NCBI GenBank assembly: GCA_030323885.1
Contig: CM059189.1
Location: forward strand, 46,197,015 to 46,261,014
Source of the DNA: Branchipolynoe longqiensis
Lineage: Eukaryota; Annelida; Polychaeta; Phyllodocida; Polynoidae
Reading direction: 5' to 3'
Length of the DNA: 64,000 nucleotides
Below are positions 43,227 to 53,630 of the stretch, one piece after another. Position 1 is the first letter of the stretch; each line of letters starts with the position of its first letter. The notes below the pieces were generated by a model, which worked only from the letters and a program-made list of their open reading frames with translations, was not told the origin of the DNA and did not search any database. A program made the position numbers and the translations under genes.

Positions 43227-43910
43227 TCATTATGCCTTCTGAAAGATAGATGGCAGCACCTGACGTAACCTGCCCATACGTGCTGCCCCTAACATCAACA
43301 TGACGAAAGGGGAACTCGACATTCAAAATTCATGATCTCCGGGACTGGGTTTTCATCACCAGCACCAGGGGAGAATAACAAGGGCTTACACGAACACATA
43401 GACGTAACGGTGCGTGTGTGTCGGAGCCCATTCAGTGGGTGGCGGGGGGGGGGGGGTGACACTTCTTACAACGAGGGAGCACAGGGTTACCTGCTTGCAG
43501 ATCATTCTTACAAATATGGAACAGGATATCACCATTGAGAAGCTCTCCACAGTTCCTGACCCTGGAATCGCCATTAAACTAACTGTTTCACATGTGGATA
43601 TTTTAATTTTAATATTTGATTATCTTCAAAAAGTAAAATGTGGTTTTGACGCAGAACATATATATAGCTGTTGTTGCAGATCTTTGTTGCTAAGATGTTG
43701 CTAGGATGTAAAGCCCCAACAAACAAGCTTTGTTTTTATTTATTTTATTTTATTTGTTGTGGGTACATTAGTTTGTAAAGCATGGGGGAATTTCAACCGC
43801 GGAAAATTGGTCTTCCCCATTCCACTGCTGCTTTCTCTACCCTAGTAATTTACTTACGGGAACAAAGTGGAGACACAGAGGTAAGTTGATTTAAACAATT
43901 TTAATGGATA
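43227..43910. other. unassigned, with a G-run and an S1 tail
   Basis: GGCGGGGGGGGGGGGTGAC near 43442. An S1-type tail (GATGTTGCTAGGATGTAAAG, 43697-43728). The phrase at 43780-43850 is shared with 36060-36140. Confidence 0.45.
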
Positions 43911-43911
43911 A

Positions 43912-43945
43912 CATAACCTGCAGGCAGGTCGAGCATCTTGTCTGT
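43912..43945 (+). repeat. single unit of the 48-bp satellite
   Basis: ACATAACCTGCAGGCAGGTC followed by GAGCATCTTG matches the units at 12178-12412. Confidence 0.85.
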
Positions 43946-44254
43946 AGAGCATATCGATATCGTGTCTCGGATGAGATGGATCGTGAGTATCGTGGTATAT
44001 GGTATCATGATGGATAGCAAGTTGGTTAAATCAAATCATGTATCAGTGTCAGATTGTGGCAATGGTGGATTAGTGATTCGAGACAGTGAATGGTTAAATG
44101 GGTAAAGGACTGCCAGGAGCAGGTTCACGGTGAAAAGTGAAGTAAGTAGCAGTGTCATGTGTGAAAGTAGTGCGTACCAGAGAAAGTAGTGCGAAGAAAA
44201 AAGTGCAAGTGTTCCCGCTCGAAAATTATTCATGTTGACATGCCAACATGCGTA

Positions 44255-44400
44255 ATGCCAAATATCCCACTAACTAGCGACAAGTAACAATTGTTAAGGC
44301 TTTGGTTTGACTCGAGCAGGGTTAGAACCCGAGAGTTCAAATCCCACGACCTACACAAATGGGAGGCGGATGCTCAACTGATTTGTCCATTCCATCTATT
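44255..44400 (-). repeat. S1 SINE head fragment
   Basis: Inverse S1 head: CTAGCGACAAGTAACAATTG, TTTGGTTTGACTCGAGCAGG, GGGTTAGAACCC, GGCGGATGCTCAAC and TTTGTCCATTCCATC. The B-box region carries an extra GTTCAAATCCC, so it is probably a recombined head. Confidence 0.65.
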
Positions 44401-44490
44401 GGCGGATAGATATTCATGCATTGAAAACCTATCCACAAAGCATGTCCCAAATTCATCACTAACAGACGAGGCTTTTTGAACTTTAGTTTT

Positions 44491-44819
44491 GTTTGTGTGT
44501 TTGTTGTTGTTTTATGTCCTAGCAACATCTAAGGTCCTATCAAGACGGGTACCGACTTGTGACAGTGCGCAGTCAAGGCGATTTTATAGTGCTGTCCCAC
44601 TGGGAAACCAGGCTGCCAGCACCATGACCTGGTATCCCACTCAGTCACATTAACCTGACACTGAGCACACCAGTCCTTGCCCTGTCCTAATAATGCCGAG
44701 CGCCAGGATAGGAAGCGACAAGTATCAATTGTTAAGCCATTGGTTTGACTCGACCAGGATTCGAACCCACTACCAGCATGGGAGACGGATGCTCTAACTC
44801 ATTTGGCCATCCCATCTGG
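44491..44819 (-). repeat. S1 SINE, full length with target-site duplication
   Basis: Complete inverse S1 (tail GTTTGTGTGTTTGTTGTTGT through head TCATTTGGCCATCCCATCTG) flanked by ACTTTAGTTTT on both sides (44480-44490 and 44820-44830). The 11-bp duplication and the terminal (AAC)n-type tail are hallmarks of LINE-mediated retroposition. Confidence 0.93.
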
Positions 44820-44830
44820 ACTTTAGTTTT

Positions 44831-45395
44831 AAAAAAAGAATGTGGTTTTGACGTAGAATATTTAGCTGGTGTTGCGGATTTTTGTTGGTATTGGTCGAGT
44901 AACTCTTATTAAGGCGTTTCACTGCTGGAGGTGATAAAAAAGGGACTTGACAGCCTTACCGAGGTTATAAGCAGCTTCTGTAGAAACCGGAAGTTGGCCA
45001 ATGTGTGTGCAATGTGGGCTGTTGGTCATCAAATTACTTCTAAAGACTTAAACCGCGGAATATAAATGCGCCACAGTGATGTTTCAGTTACTAATATAAA
45101 TATATATATGCTGTATAAAACTTTTTACTTTTGAAGTATAGTGAGCAGGGCATAGTTGGCCCACCAGTACCAAGAAACGACGGCGGAGGCGCCACCGTAG
45201 ACATATAGCCCCGCAGTATAACATAGCCCATAGCAGATTGGTTAATAATTAATACGATAATGATAGAATATTAGGACACATAATAATACCTCCTGCCAAA
45301 GAAGTATACCCGCGTAATATTATGTTAATTATATTAACCCCGAATTCCCTACTCGCTCCTCAGGTGCACCCGGCATTAATGGGGTGATAGAATCT
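44831..45395. other. unassigned
   Basis: AT-rich, then CG-rich sequence without recognisable genes or repeats. A stretch near 45140-45190 weakly resembles 33535-33590. Confidence 0.35.
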
Positions 45396-45710
45396 GAGCC
45401 GCGTTCAGGGTGCGTATCGGAGGCGCCACAGAGACGTCTCTGTGATGCTTTTTGGCCTATTTGGGTTCAGGGTGCGTCTCAGAGACGTCTCGGAGACGCC
45501 TCCCTTTTCAGATAGGAGACAAAAAGCCCCTCGAAAATATCCGATGTATTCAGTGGTTTCAGCCAATCACACCAGAGCTTTTCCATTGCAAAATGGCCGC
45601 CGCCTATGGTGGCAGCCATTTTCAAGACAACAAACTGCTTTTGCCGTTCAGACTAGCATGACGTCAGGGTCATCTCCGAGGCGCCTCCGAGACGGGCCCT
45701 GAACTCGGCC
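45396..45710. mobile_element. foldback TIR element with GAGACGTCTC words
   Basis: Left GAGCCGCGTTCAGGGTGCG and right CGGGCCCTGAACTCGGCCC form an inverted repeat reaching into TCGGAGGCG/CGCCTCCGA. A second left-end-like copy (GGGTTCAGGGTGCGTCTC) starts at 45463. GAGACGTCTC palindromes are frequent near the ends. No coding capacity. Confidence 0.8.
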
Positions 45711-46526
45711 CTGGGTATAGTCATCTACTGGTCCAACCTACTCAACCTCAGCTAATATGAATAAGCAATGCTTAGGACCGACCCACCGATATAACTACAG
45801 CAAAGTATTTTATGATTTTTTATTACTCCACTCGCGGTGTTCGATTTGAAATTCTAGCAACTCGGGTGACCCGAATACGGCCGTCGTTTCCTCGGATCCG
45901 CGAAGATCTGTAGTGAGGGACCAGTATAGTTGTTCCGCTGTCGCAGTTTCAAAGCCCGGTCAGTTTCCACTGCCCGTTTAGACTCAAACTCAAGGCATTG
46001 TCAATTGTCGTGAGCAATCTCATACAGAAAATACAGCAAAAGTGAAATATCTAAAAAACTACACCACCTATTAACAAATCGCTTGGTACGGATATAGAAA
46101 ACATCTTCACCAAAAAGGCATTAAGGCGTTAGGCCAATTGCTGTCGTCCATCCTGCTTGCTCCATACCGAAGTTTGACGAGTGATTTCCGTTTCCGTTTC
46201 GCTGGATTTGTTATGATTCATAGACCACGATTTTACAAATGGCGGCGCCCATAGAGGCCTATTTCCGTGTCCGGTTGCTGGATTTTGACGAAATCCTGTG
46301 TGGGTATTGTTTATGTATATATTGTTTATGTATTTGTATATATATCTACATGCGTTAGTCTTAAGCCTCCCCGTGGGTGGGTCGGTATTATAGGTATCTA
46401 CCAGAAATCTGATTGTTCTATGTCATAGATTCAATGTACAGTGTGTGACATGTATCTGTGATTCCTGATGGGAATACTCATATTTACTTTCTGCAAGCCC
46501 CTACTTGTCTATGTTGGAATGAAAAG
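45711..46526. other. unassigned
   Basis: No recognisable element. A purine/pyrimidine-biased TTTCCGTTTCCGTTTCGCTGG near 46186 and AT repeats near 46310-46345. Confidence 0.35.
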
Positions 46527-46633
46527 TTAAAGCTGGATAATTCTATGGTTTTGAGTTTCTGCTATGATGTTTCTTTTTCCAGATACATATATGACATCGA
46601 TAATTATAATCTACTCTGCATTACTTAGAAGTG

Positions 46634-46962
46634 GATCGGGCGCGGTGGCCGAATCGGTAGAGCACAGGCCTCGCGTGCGGAAGATCGGGAGTTCGTGAGT
46701 TTGGTTCCCGGTCGAGTCAAACCAATGACTTAAAAATTGATACTTGTCGCTTCCTAGCCAGGCGCTCTGCATAATTACGATAGGGCATGGACTGGTTGGC
46801 TCAGTGTCAGGATAATGTGAGTGAGTGGGATATCGGGTCATGGTGCCAGCGGCCTGATTTCCCAGTGGGCAGCACTATAAAAGTGAGTGAGTACTGTCAC
46901 AAGTCGGTACCCGTTCTGATCTGACCTTAGATGTTGCTAGGATGTAAAACAACAACAAACAA
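46634..46962 (+). repeat. S1 SINE, full length with target-site duplication (best copy)
   Basis: Head: GCGGTGGCCGAATCGGTAG (A box) and GTTTGGTTCCCGGTCG (B-box region). Then the junction (AATGACTTAAAAATTGATAC), body (GGTCATGGTGCCAGCGGCC) and tail (AAAACAACAACAAACAA). Flanked by ACTTAGAAGTG at 46623-46633 and 46963-46973. The length of 329 bp defines S1. Confidence 0.95.
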
Positions 46963-47035
46963 ACTTAGAAGTGACATTTATTTTAAAGGGTTAACTTTGG
47001 ATATATTAGAAGTGAAAACATGCCACATTGATCTA

Positions 47036-47448
47036 ATGCCCCTGTCACATACACGTTAGTGGACGTGGTTGAACGTAAGTGAACGTAGTTGAGGCTAACG
47101 TGGGTCAAACGTGGTGTAAGTACGTTAAACTATGTTGAAATATGTTAAGGTACCGCAGGTTTTGGTACAGATAAACATGTTTCGGTATGGTTAAATACAC
47201 TACGGTACGGATACATATGCTCATGTACAGATGCCAGTATGTCAACTACGTTCAACTACGTTCAACTACGTTCAATTACGTTCAATTACGTTCAACTACG
47301 TTCAACTACGTTCAACTACGTTCAACTACGTTCAACTATGCTCAACTACGTTCAACTATGTTCAACTACGTTAGCCTCCACTACGTTCAACTACGTTAGC
47401 CCCCACTACGTTCAACTACGTCCACTAACGTGTATGTGACCGAGCCTT
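47036..47448. mobile_element. F element 4 (TA-flanked, 10-bp TTCAACTACG array)
   Basis: Flanked by TA (47034-47035, 47449-47450). Termini ATGCCCCTGTCACATACACG and, inverted, AAGGCTCGGTCACATACACG, with the TIR continuing to TTAGTGGACG. The right half is a near-perfect 10-bp tandem array (TTCAACTACG, about 16 copies). The left half holds the inverse words (GTAGTTGAACG-like). A 10-bp palindrome AAACATGTTT (47173-47182) lies about 137 bp from the left end. Confidence 0.92.
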
Positions 47449-47844
47449 TAGTGTGCAGACTAAAATGCACGATACTATAGACTTCAGCAGTGACGTGTTC
47501 TGTTAAATTAATTTAGTTTCCCCCTATGCAGCAACAAAAGATTCATTGGTGCAACATTACCTAACTTTGCGAAGTAGAATCAAATCTAGGGACAAGTTTT
47601 AGTTTCAAAATGTGTGTTTTATTGGAGTGTTCACTTATAAGAGTGTATAATAACCAACGCTATGTATCACAAATGTCGCAGATGTACGCGTAGCATAAGG
47701 GTATCTTGGCGGTGAGTAGGGTATCGTGTTAGGGGCCTTTGATCGTGGTGCTTTATGAAGTAGTATGCTATATAAAACACATGTAGACAACATATACAGA
47801 ACTACGTGATATAGTGTTTCTGACTGCATCTCTGCTTGTGCGAC

Positions 47845-48725
47845 ACCATGTATGACTGACTGTATGATTAGTTATACAACTCCTTGTACGATTGAATGTA
47901 TGACTGCTTGTATGACTGCTTGTAGGATTGATTGCATGTGTGCTTGCATAACTGCCTGTATGGCTGTATGACTGCTTATTTAGCTACAAGTATTACTGTG
48001 TCGTCGTCATCATCATGCTGTCGGTCGCGATACAACAAAGACTGCTTTCACTACTTGACTGCCGCTCTCCATTTAGCTCTCTGCTGTGAGAGTGACATCC
48101 ATGAGTCAGTCTTAATGTCTCTCAGCTTCAGGTTTCTCTTGATGGTATCCTTGAACCGGAGATGAGGGCACCCTCTCTTTCTGTAACCAGAAGACAGTTG
48201 GGAATAGAGGATCTGCTGTGTATATATGACTGATTACATGACTGACTGTTGGACTGCTTGTATGATTGATACTATGAATGACTGTATGCTTGCATATATG
48301 ATTGTTTGTATGACTGTGTGTATGCCTGTTTGTATGACGGCTTGTATGACTGTTTTAATTGGGTGTATGGGTGACTGAATGTCTGTTAGCATGACTGCTA
48401 ACATAACTGCTTATATGACTTACTGTATGATTAGTTGTATGTCTGCTTGTATGACTGCTTGCATGCATGCTTGTATGATTGGTTGTGTGACTGTGTGATT
48501 GCTTATGTTACTGATTGTATATCTAGTTCGATGACTCACTGTATGTCTGACTATATGACTGGTTGTATGCCAGACTAGCTGTTTGATTCACGGTATGACT
48601 GATTTTATGATTGCCTGTTTGTCTAATTGTATAACTGACCATAGGACTGACTGTATAACTGACTGTATGACTGTTTGTATGAGGTCTTCTCTGAATGCCT
48701 CTATGGCTAAATGTATGACTGCTTA
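47845..48725. repeat. 12-bp degenerate minisatellite (TGTATGACTGCT)
   Basis: Dozens of TGTATGACTG(C/A)T(T) units on both sides of a LINE fragment (48000-48215). The LINE 3' end lies directly in the array. Confidence 0.9.
48000..48215 (-). pseudogene. LINE 3' end fragment inside the minisatellite
   Basis: Plus strand GTCGTCATCATCATGCTGTC to AGAAGACAGTTGGGAATAG is the inverse of the 3' end of the LINE at 54964-55514 (which ends CGACCGACAGCATGATGATG). It covers about 215 bp and ends with the (ATG)n tail. Confidence 0.9.
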
Positions 48726-49018
48726 TATGTATATATACATATATGTGTGATGTATAACGTATTATGCGAGTATAAAGATTCGCAAGGCAATATTATTTAT
48801 TATTATTATTATTGTTATCCTCCATATGATACAACACTATACCGGTGGTGCTATCTATATATATATATAATGCTACATACATCTTGTACTTGTTTCTTCG
48901 CATGTCGCAATAGTACATCTAACTAAGGGAACACCTTATTGCAAACTCCAAACCTAGCCTCCAACATTCTGATTCCAAGCATTCTCTAAAATATGCATCA
49001 ACACACACATGCCTATAC

Positions 49019-49517
49019 ATTACAACCCCGTTAAACCAAGCTCGGTGAAACCAAACGATCAGTTAATCCAAACTTTTTTAGGCGGCCCAGAAAAATACCA
49101 TTTATCATATAACAAAAGTCAGTTAAACCAAAATCGGTTAATCCAAATTGTTGGTTAATCCAAACAAAATTGTCGGGCCCCAGGCCACTTCTGGTACGTT
49201 AATCCAAACTTTCATGTGGTTATAAGGTCATCTGAGACCCCACCAACTTTTTTATATGATAAATGGTAGTATCTTGATGGGCCACCGAAAAAAAGCTTGG
49301 ATTAACTGATCGTTTGGTTTAACCAAGCTTGGATTAACAGGGTTATACCGTATATACATAAAAACTATAATCAAAGTGTGCATAATGCACCATAATGAAC
49401 CTGTGATTTTGCCAAAGCCAAGTCAAAGTCGAAGCCAAAGCTCGGTTAAACCAATGATCTGTTAATCCAAACAAATTTCTAGGGTCCCTTCAAGTTTGGT
49501 TTAACGGGGTTATACTG
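49019..49517. mobile_element. TIR element (MITE) with ACCCCGTTAAACC termini, copy 2
   Basis: Same composite structure as 5371-5883: left ACAACCCCGTTAAACCAAGC, an internal inverse terminus near 49350, then AAAGCCAAGTCAAAG-type filler and the right end GGTTTAACGGGGTTATACTG. The left tip is slightly decayed. Confidence 0.85.
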
Positions 49518-49978
49518 TAGTACCATCAATTGCACAGGTTATGTTCCAATGGACAGTTCCCATTATGAAATACTAAGCACCAGGTGACTCTCTGCCTGCT
49601 GGATGGGGTGACTTAGTTAGTTAAATGGCCACCAGGCAGTCCTTAGGTGAACTTATATGACGAGGGGCGCCACTTGACCTAAGTAAGCAGCCAATCAAAG
49701 GCTGTGTCGCATGTCATCCACGACCTAATCTGTTATCGGCCAATGAGAGCGCATGTTGCATGTCACCACGCGCTGACTTCGGTGGAATTACCAAGGCCTG
49801 GTGGGCATGTGTGTCCTGTCTGTAATCCAGGCGGGTAAGGCTTACCTGAATTAGCAAGGCATAATGAATTACATTGCACACAAGGAGAACAAACATGTTA
49901 ATTACTATGCCTATATATATATATGTGTATATATACATGTATGTATGTATATACATGTATGTATACATATATATATAT
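49518..49978. other. unassigned, TA-rich at the right
   Basis: Unique-looking sequence with GCGC-containing motifs, then a TATATA/CATGTATG microsatellite (about 49908-49978) in which the Y2 element ends. Confidence 0.45.
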
Positions 49979-50065
49979 AATAATTCTTACGTTAGATAGA
50001 GGAACAAGTAGTGTTATAACCATGAACAAGTAGTGTGAGTATGAGTTGGGAGTAAAACAAGACCC
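49979..50065 (-). repeat. Y2 split direct repeat B2
   Basis: 87 bp from AATAATTCTTACGTTAGATA to GTAAAACAAGACCC on the plus strand. It matches 50220-50306 except for one base (GTGTGAG versus GTGCGAG). This is the 3' end of the element. Confidence 0.95.
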
Positions 50066-50087
50066 CAACTCGTTTATTAAAAAAAAA

Positions 50088-50182
50088 ATGCTAGCAGGCG
50101 AGTGGGGAACCCCACCCCAAGGAAGGGGGGGGGGGAAGGCAGACCCACCCCCCACCCAACCCAAGGGGGGGGGGCCACTACA
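50088..50182 (-). repeat. Y2 split direct repeat A2
   Basis: Plus strand ATGCTAGCAGGCGAGTGGGG through CCCAACCCAAGG, a G run and CCACTAC. It matches 54864-54953. Long G and C runs make it able to form hairpins or G-rich structures. Confidence 0.93.
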
Positions 50183-50219
50183 GAGCTTATTACACGCGAT
50201 AAAGGGTTTATCACTATCC

Positions 50220-50306
50220 AATAATTCTTACGTTAGATAGAGGAACAAGTAGTGTTATAACCATGAACAAGTAGTGCGAGTATGAGTTGGGAGTAAAACA
50301 AGACCC
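50220..50306 (-). repeat. Y2 split direct repeat B1
   Basis: 87-bp partner of B2, immediately downstream (minus strand) of the recombinase ORF. Confidence 0.95.
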
Positions 50307-50362
50307 AAGGAGAGAACCCAACACAAAGTCAAAAGAAAATGGCTGACATGAGCAGGGGAAAG

Positions 50363-51244
50363 TCAGGCAGGGGAGCCAACTGCAGCAAGCAGGTTGGCGA
50401 CCCTCAGATCATCCGTGATCCGCTCCTGCAGGGGAACTTTAAGGTAGAGGTAGACGCAGTCACTCGCCCAGTCCCCCCGAGTCTTTATCTCCTGAATCGA
50501 GCTGCCCGCCATGAGCAGGTAGGTAGCGCCACCCCTTCTGAGGGAGTGGCTCGAGAATAGGTCAGGGTTGAGTCCCGAGCGGTGGCACAGGCGTTTGAGA
50601 ACCGCCGAGTAGTTGGCGTACTCGAGCGGAACTGAGCCAGATGGGGCCGGTGTCCTGAATGCCTGGTCCTGAGGTGCAGCCGGCAATTGCTCAAAGTGGC
50701 GCTCGACTGCTGATACCGTGCAGAGGAGCGGGTGGGACACCCTTGATATCGGGATTTCCAGTGTCCTCTCGGAAAACTGGATAGTTTTGGACTTCCGAAC
50801 CCGGATCGTCATGCCCCAAGGGTGGAATGAGAAATCCTCCCGGAGAAGGGGACCATCAGAATTTGTGATGTGCGCCTTCCTGAGCAGCCCCCTAAAGGAT
50901 GTTAGGATCGCCGCCTTGAAGGAGGTGTGTCCTGGTGTGTCCGACAGGAGAGCCAGCATGGCCGCCAGCTGGTCCGGGAGCAGAGGCCTGGCCTGACGAG
51001 GGGCGTCCCCCAGGGCACGGCGTGCCCCCGCCAAGCACCGATGGATGTTGAAGTCATCGTAGTCTAGCCCGGGGCTGCCTGCTGATTTTAGGTGCAGGCT
51101 TAAGGAGCTCAGATAGGAGCGAATTGATGTGTATCTCATAGATTTTGACAGCCAAGTGATGTAGAGGCAGACCTGCCTGGCATTACAGGGTGTGGACTGG
51201 CGGTCGTAGAACTCACAAAATGTTAAGTATTTTCGCAACCTCAA
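50363..51244 (-). CDS. Y2 tyrosine recombinase
   Basis: A 293-codon open frame entered at a TTG with no ATG, so the N-terminus is uncertain or lies across a frame change. Core features: RKYLTFCEFYDRQ (N-terminal domain), TSFRGLLRKAHI (first catalytic Arg), RVRKSKTIQF (Lys hairpin), SSHSLRRGGATYL (HxxR), RGDWASDCVYLYLKV (Trp and nucleophile Tyr). The catalytic set is intact. It sits between RNase H and B1, as expected. Confidence 0.88.
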   Translation of the reverse strand: MRLRKYLTFCEFYDRQSTPCNARQVCLYITWLSKSMRYTSIRSYLSSLSLHLKSAGSPGLDYDDFNIHRCLAGARRALGDAPRQARPLLPDQLAAMLALLSDTPGHTSFKAAILTSFRGLLRKAHITNSDGPLLREDFSFHPWGMTIRVRKSKTIQFSERTLEIPISRVSHPLLCTVSAVERHFEQLPAAPQDQAFRTPAPSGSVPLEYANYSAVLKRLCHRSGLNPDLFSSHSLRRGGATYLLMAGSSIQEIKTRGDWASDCVYLYLKVPLQERITDDLRVANLLAAVGSPA

Positions 51245-51340
51245 GTTTGCGCAGGTTCTCGTTGATGGGGCCAGGTGTTGCCCTATTAGCAGCTAGCAGT
51301 CCGCCCCCAGAGAACGCAAGTCTGCAAAACATGATCCATA

Positions 51341-52186
51341 CTAAGCGAAAATTTGACTACAGCACATGTAATTCGGGCCAATGGCCCCTGTTAGGCGGGA
51401 GTTGGCGTCATGTTCATTTAGCCGAGAGAGGCTGTCACAGATTGTGTTGGCCTCACTTTTAATGTAAACTGATGAAATGTCAAAGTTGAATTTTACTGCC
51501 AGCCAGAACATGTCATAGAGCCAGCGCATTATTTGTTTATTTTTGGATTTCCCTGCGTTCAGGACGTGCATCACAGTTGTATTGTCTGTCACCATTATTA
51601 CATTACGGTCCGCCCACATGTGGGCCCAGCGGTTTGCCGCGCAGAGGATCGGCCAGAACTCAAGAGTGTTTATGTGTGCTAATTCCCCCTCACTCTCCAA
51701 GCCGTTATCAAAGGGGGCGGTTGCGTGGTGGCCGAGGGTCGGCCCACCCTCGCCCACATCAGAGGAGCCCCCCTACTTCCCCGCCAACCAGTCACCCGCA
51801 TGAAATGCTGCAAAGCCAAAGCGGCTCGCGTCGCTGTATGTGCAGAGCGCCTGAGAGTGGCGGGGGCAGATGTTTGCGGAGCCGTTGAAGGCGGAGGCGA
51901 ACCTCAGCCACCACTCCAAATCCGCCTTGAACTCCTGGTTTAGGTGGACTTTGTAGTAGGAGCGCTTAACTGAGCCGCAGAGGTCGTAGATGCGGCGTGC
52001 GAATGTGCGACCACCCCTGACCACTTTAGCACAATGGGAGACCAGACCCGCCAAGCGCTCAATTTCCATGCGGGTGGCGCGCTTGCGCCCGTAAAGTTTT
52101 CCGATACATTTTAACAATTTGCTCAATTTGTCGTCCGGCAGACTCAAGTTCATGTATTCCGAGTCGATCAGTATACCCAAAAACAT
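51341..52186 (-). pseudogene. pol: Y2 RT thumb and RNase H, one in-frame stop
   Basis: One frame with a single TAG at about 51770. The upstream part contains FLGILIDSEYMNLSLPDDKL (thumb), ERLAGLVSHCAKVVRGG and LCTYSDASRFG (RNase H first Asp). The downstream part contains HINTLEFWPIL (Glu), IMVTDNTTVMHVL (Asp) and ICDSLSRL (last Asp). The active-site set is complete, so the stop is the only obvious lesion in this block. It is out of frame with the RT block upstream. Confidence 0.87.
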
Positions 52187-52880
52187 GATTGGGCGATGTC
52201 AGTTTCCTAAAGCTCACGAAGAATCCTAAGCGTCTGAGCAAAGCTACTAGGTCGGCCTGTGCCATTACACCCTCTTCAAAGGTCTGCGTTAGTGTACAAA
52301 AATCATCCAGATAGTTGGTGACGCGACCATGACCCCTACGTACCATACAGCGAACAATAAAATCAGAAATTTTAGAGAATACAAATGGGCTCGAGCTGAG
52401 CCCCATACACAGCCTATTATCTCTGAGATATGTAGTAACACCTTTGGCAAATTGCCAGGAGAGGCCCTGGCGGCAGGCGCTGGAGGGGTGGATGTTAACC
52501 GCCCTGTAGGCATCGGATATATCAACTACCGACATGAAATCACCTTGTATCATATTGTCAGTAACATCGTCTATGCTTTTATATGCGAATTTGGTGGTGC
52601 ACTGGTCCGTGAAAAGGTTGACACAGGTCTCCTTGGGTGTGCTACAGTCAATTATTGTGCGGAAACTTATCGAGTCAGGCTTGCGGACGGTGCCTATGGG
52701 GTGTGAGCAGAGCTCAGGCTCGACACTCACTGTAAGCATTCCCACGTCAATTTCGCGCCCGAGTTTATCAGACATGGCTGAGTGGGTGAGAGCCCCCATG
52801 CTGGAGCCATAGTTGCGCCTCCGGTATGCTGAGTTGCAGCTGTCATTTATTACTCGAAAGCCGAAAATGACCCCCCTCAT
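52059..52880 (-). CDS. pol: Y2 reverse transcriptase domain
   Basis: RT motifs in order: HPIGTVRKPDSISFRTIIDC (finger), SVVDISDAYRAVNIHP (catalytic Asp), GLSSSPFVFSKISDFIVRC and VTNYLDDFCTL (intact YLDD box). It ends out of frame after VSFRKLTSPNHV, where the sequence of 52186-51341 takes over in the +1 frame. The catalytic RT core is uninterrupted. Confidence 0.9.
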   Translation of the reverse strand: MRGVIFGFRVINDSCNSAYRRRNYGSSMGALTHSAMSDKLGREIDVGMLTVSVEPELCSHPIGTVRKPDSISFRTIIDCSTPKETCVNLFTDQCTTKFAYKSIDDVTDNMIQGDFMSVVDISDAYRAVNIHPSSACRQGLSWQFAKGVTTYLRDNRLCMGLSSSPFVFSKISDFIVRCMVRRGHGRVTNYLDDFCTLTQTFEEGVMAQADLVALLRRLGFFVSFRKLTSPNHVFGYTDRLGIHELESAGRQIEQIVKMYRKTLRAQARHPHGN

Positions 52881-52905
52881 TACATACTCCCAGTCCGGGT
52901 CAGTA

Positions 52906-53549
52906 TCACCCCGTAGGAAGCTTTCGGTGAAGATATAGACCCCCTGGGTCGGTCCCGGTTACTTTGTATAACTGGCCGGCCTCAGCCCGGCCGGAAAAGA
53001 TGAGCCAATGCTTCTCCCCCCTGATTTCGCCCGCCGCTGTGCTGCCATGCTGGGGACTGGGATTGAAACCATTAATATTAGGTGTTATACTCTCACCATT
53101 ACTACTTTTTTCTGCTACTGCCACATCGTGGTGGGGAATGTGATGGGAACCTGGGTCAATGCTACTATAGTGGCCGATAGTGCCACCTTGATTACTACCG
53201 ATCTCGCCGGCCATCTGGCCAGCGGGTACACAACCACCACCTAATTCAGCAATATCATCAATGACACTTTTCACAACGTCGTTAACAATGTGTTTTTATT
53301 ACAGGTGGAAAGAGAGGTATTACAGCCGGAGTATTCAACACTGCTGTAGTTAGTGCCTTCAGTAAGCCTGGCCCCATCAGCCTCCTGGAGGGGGGCGCCC
53401 GCTAACCACCAATTAACGGAACAACATAAATCAGAGCCGTCTATATTGTTGCACCCGGTGTCGCCCGTGGTGGCGTGGGTGGAACCGACAGCGTCCTCAA
53501 TGCAGCTGAGCCCGGCGGCGGGAGCGCCGTTAGCGACCCCCCCCGCCAT
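52906..53549 (-). pseudogene. Y2 pol N-terminal region, frameshifted
   Basis: Two overlapping open stretches (53549-53271 and 53274-52906) read into each other through NDVVKSVIDDIAELGG. The downstream one ends where IFSGRAEAGQLYKVTGTDPG leads into the RT frame (VYIFTESFLRGDTDPDWEYV) through a 1-nt difference at a G5 run. No domain is recognised in the first part. It occupies the same position as ORF2 of Y1. Confidence 0.6.
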
Positions 53550-53630
53550 GCCAATGATGCAGCCGACGTCCCGGCCTGCGGTACTGGGGCCGCCCGTGGC
53601 CCGACTGCCCAGCGGAGCGGCGGTTGATTG

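Larger units (their letters stand above)
46527..47630 (+). mobile_element. M1 TIR element interrupted by S1 and F
   Basis: M1 parts at 46527-46633, 46963-47035 and 47450-47630 are colinear with the full copy at 57065-57421. They are separated by a complete S1 SINE with target duplication and an F element with TA flanks. M1 is therefore the oldest of the three here. Confidence 0.85.

Noticed and set aside
47239..47420. CRISPR-like array of regular repeats
   Set aside because: There are no unique spacers. It is a plain 10-bp tandem repeat inside a TIR element, and the context is eukaryotic.
47187..47439. Frames with a ten-residue periodic peptide
   Set aside because: Translation of the 10-bp TTCAACTACG array.
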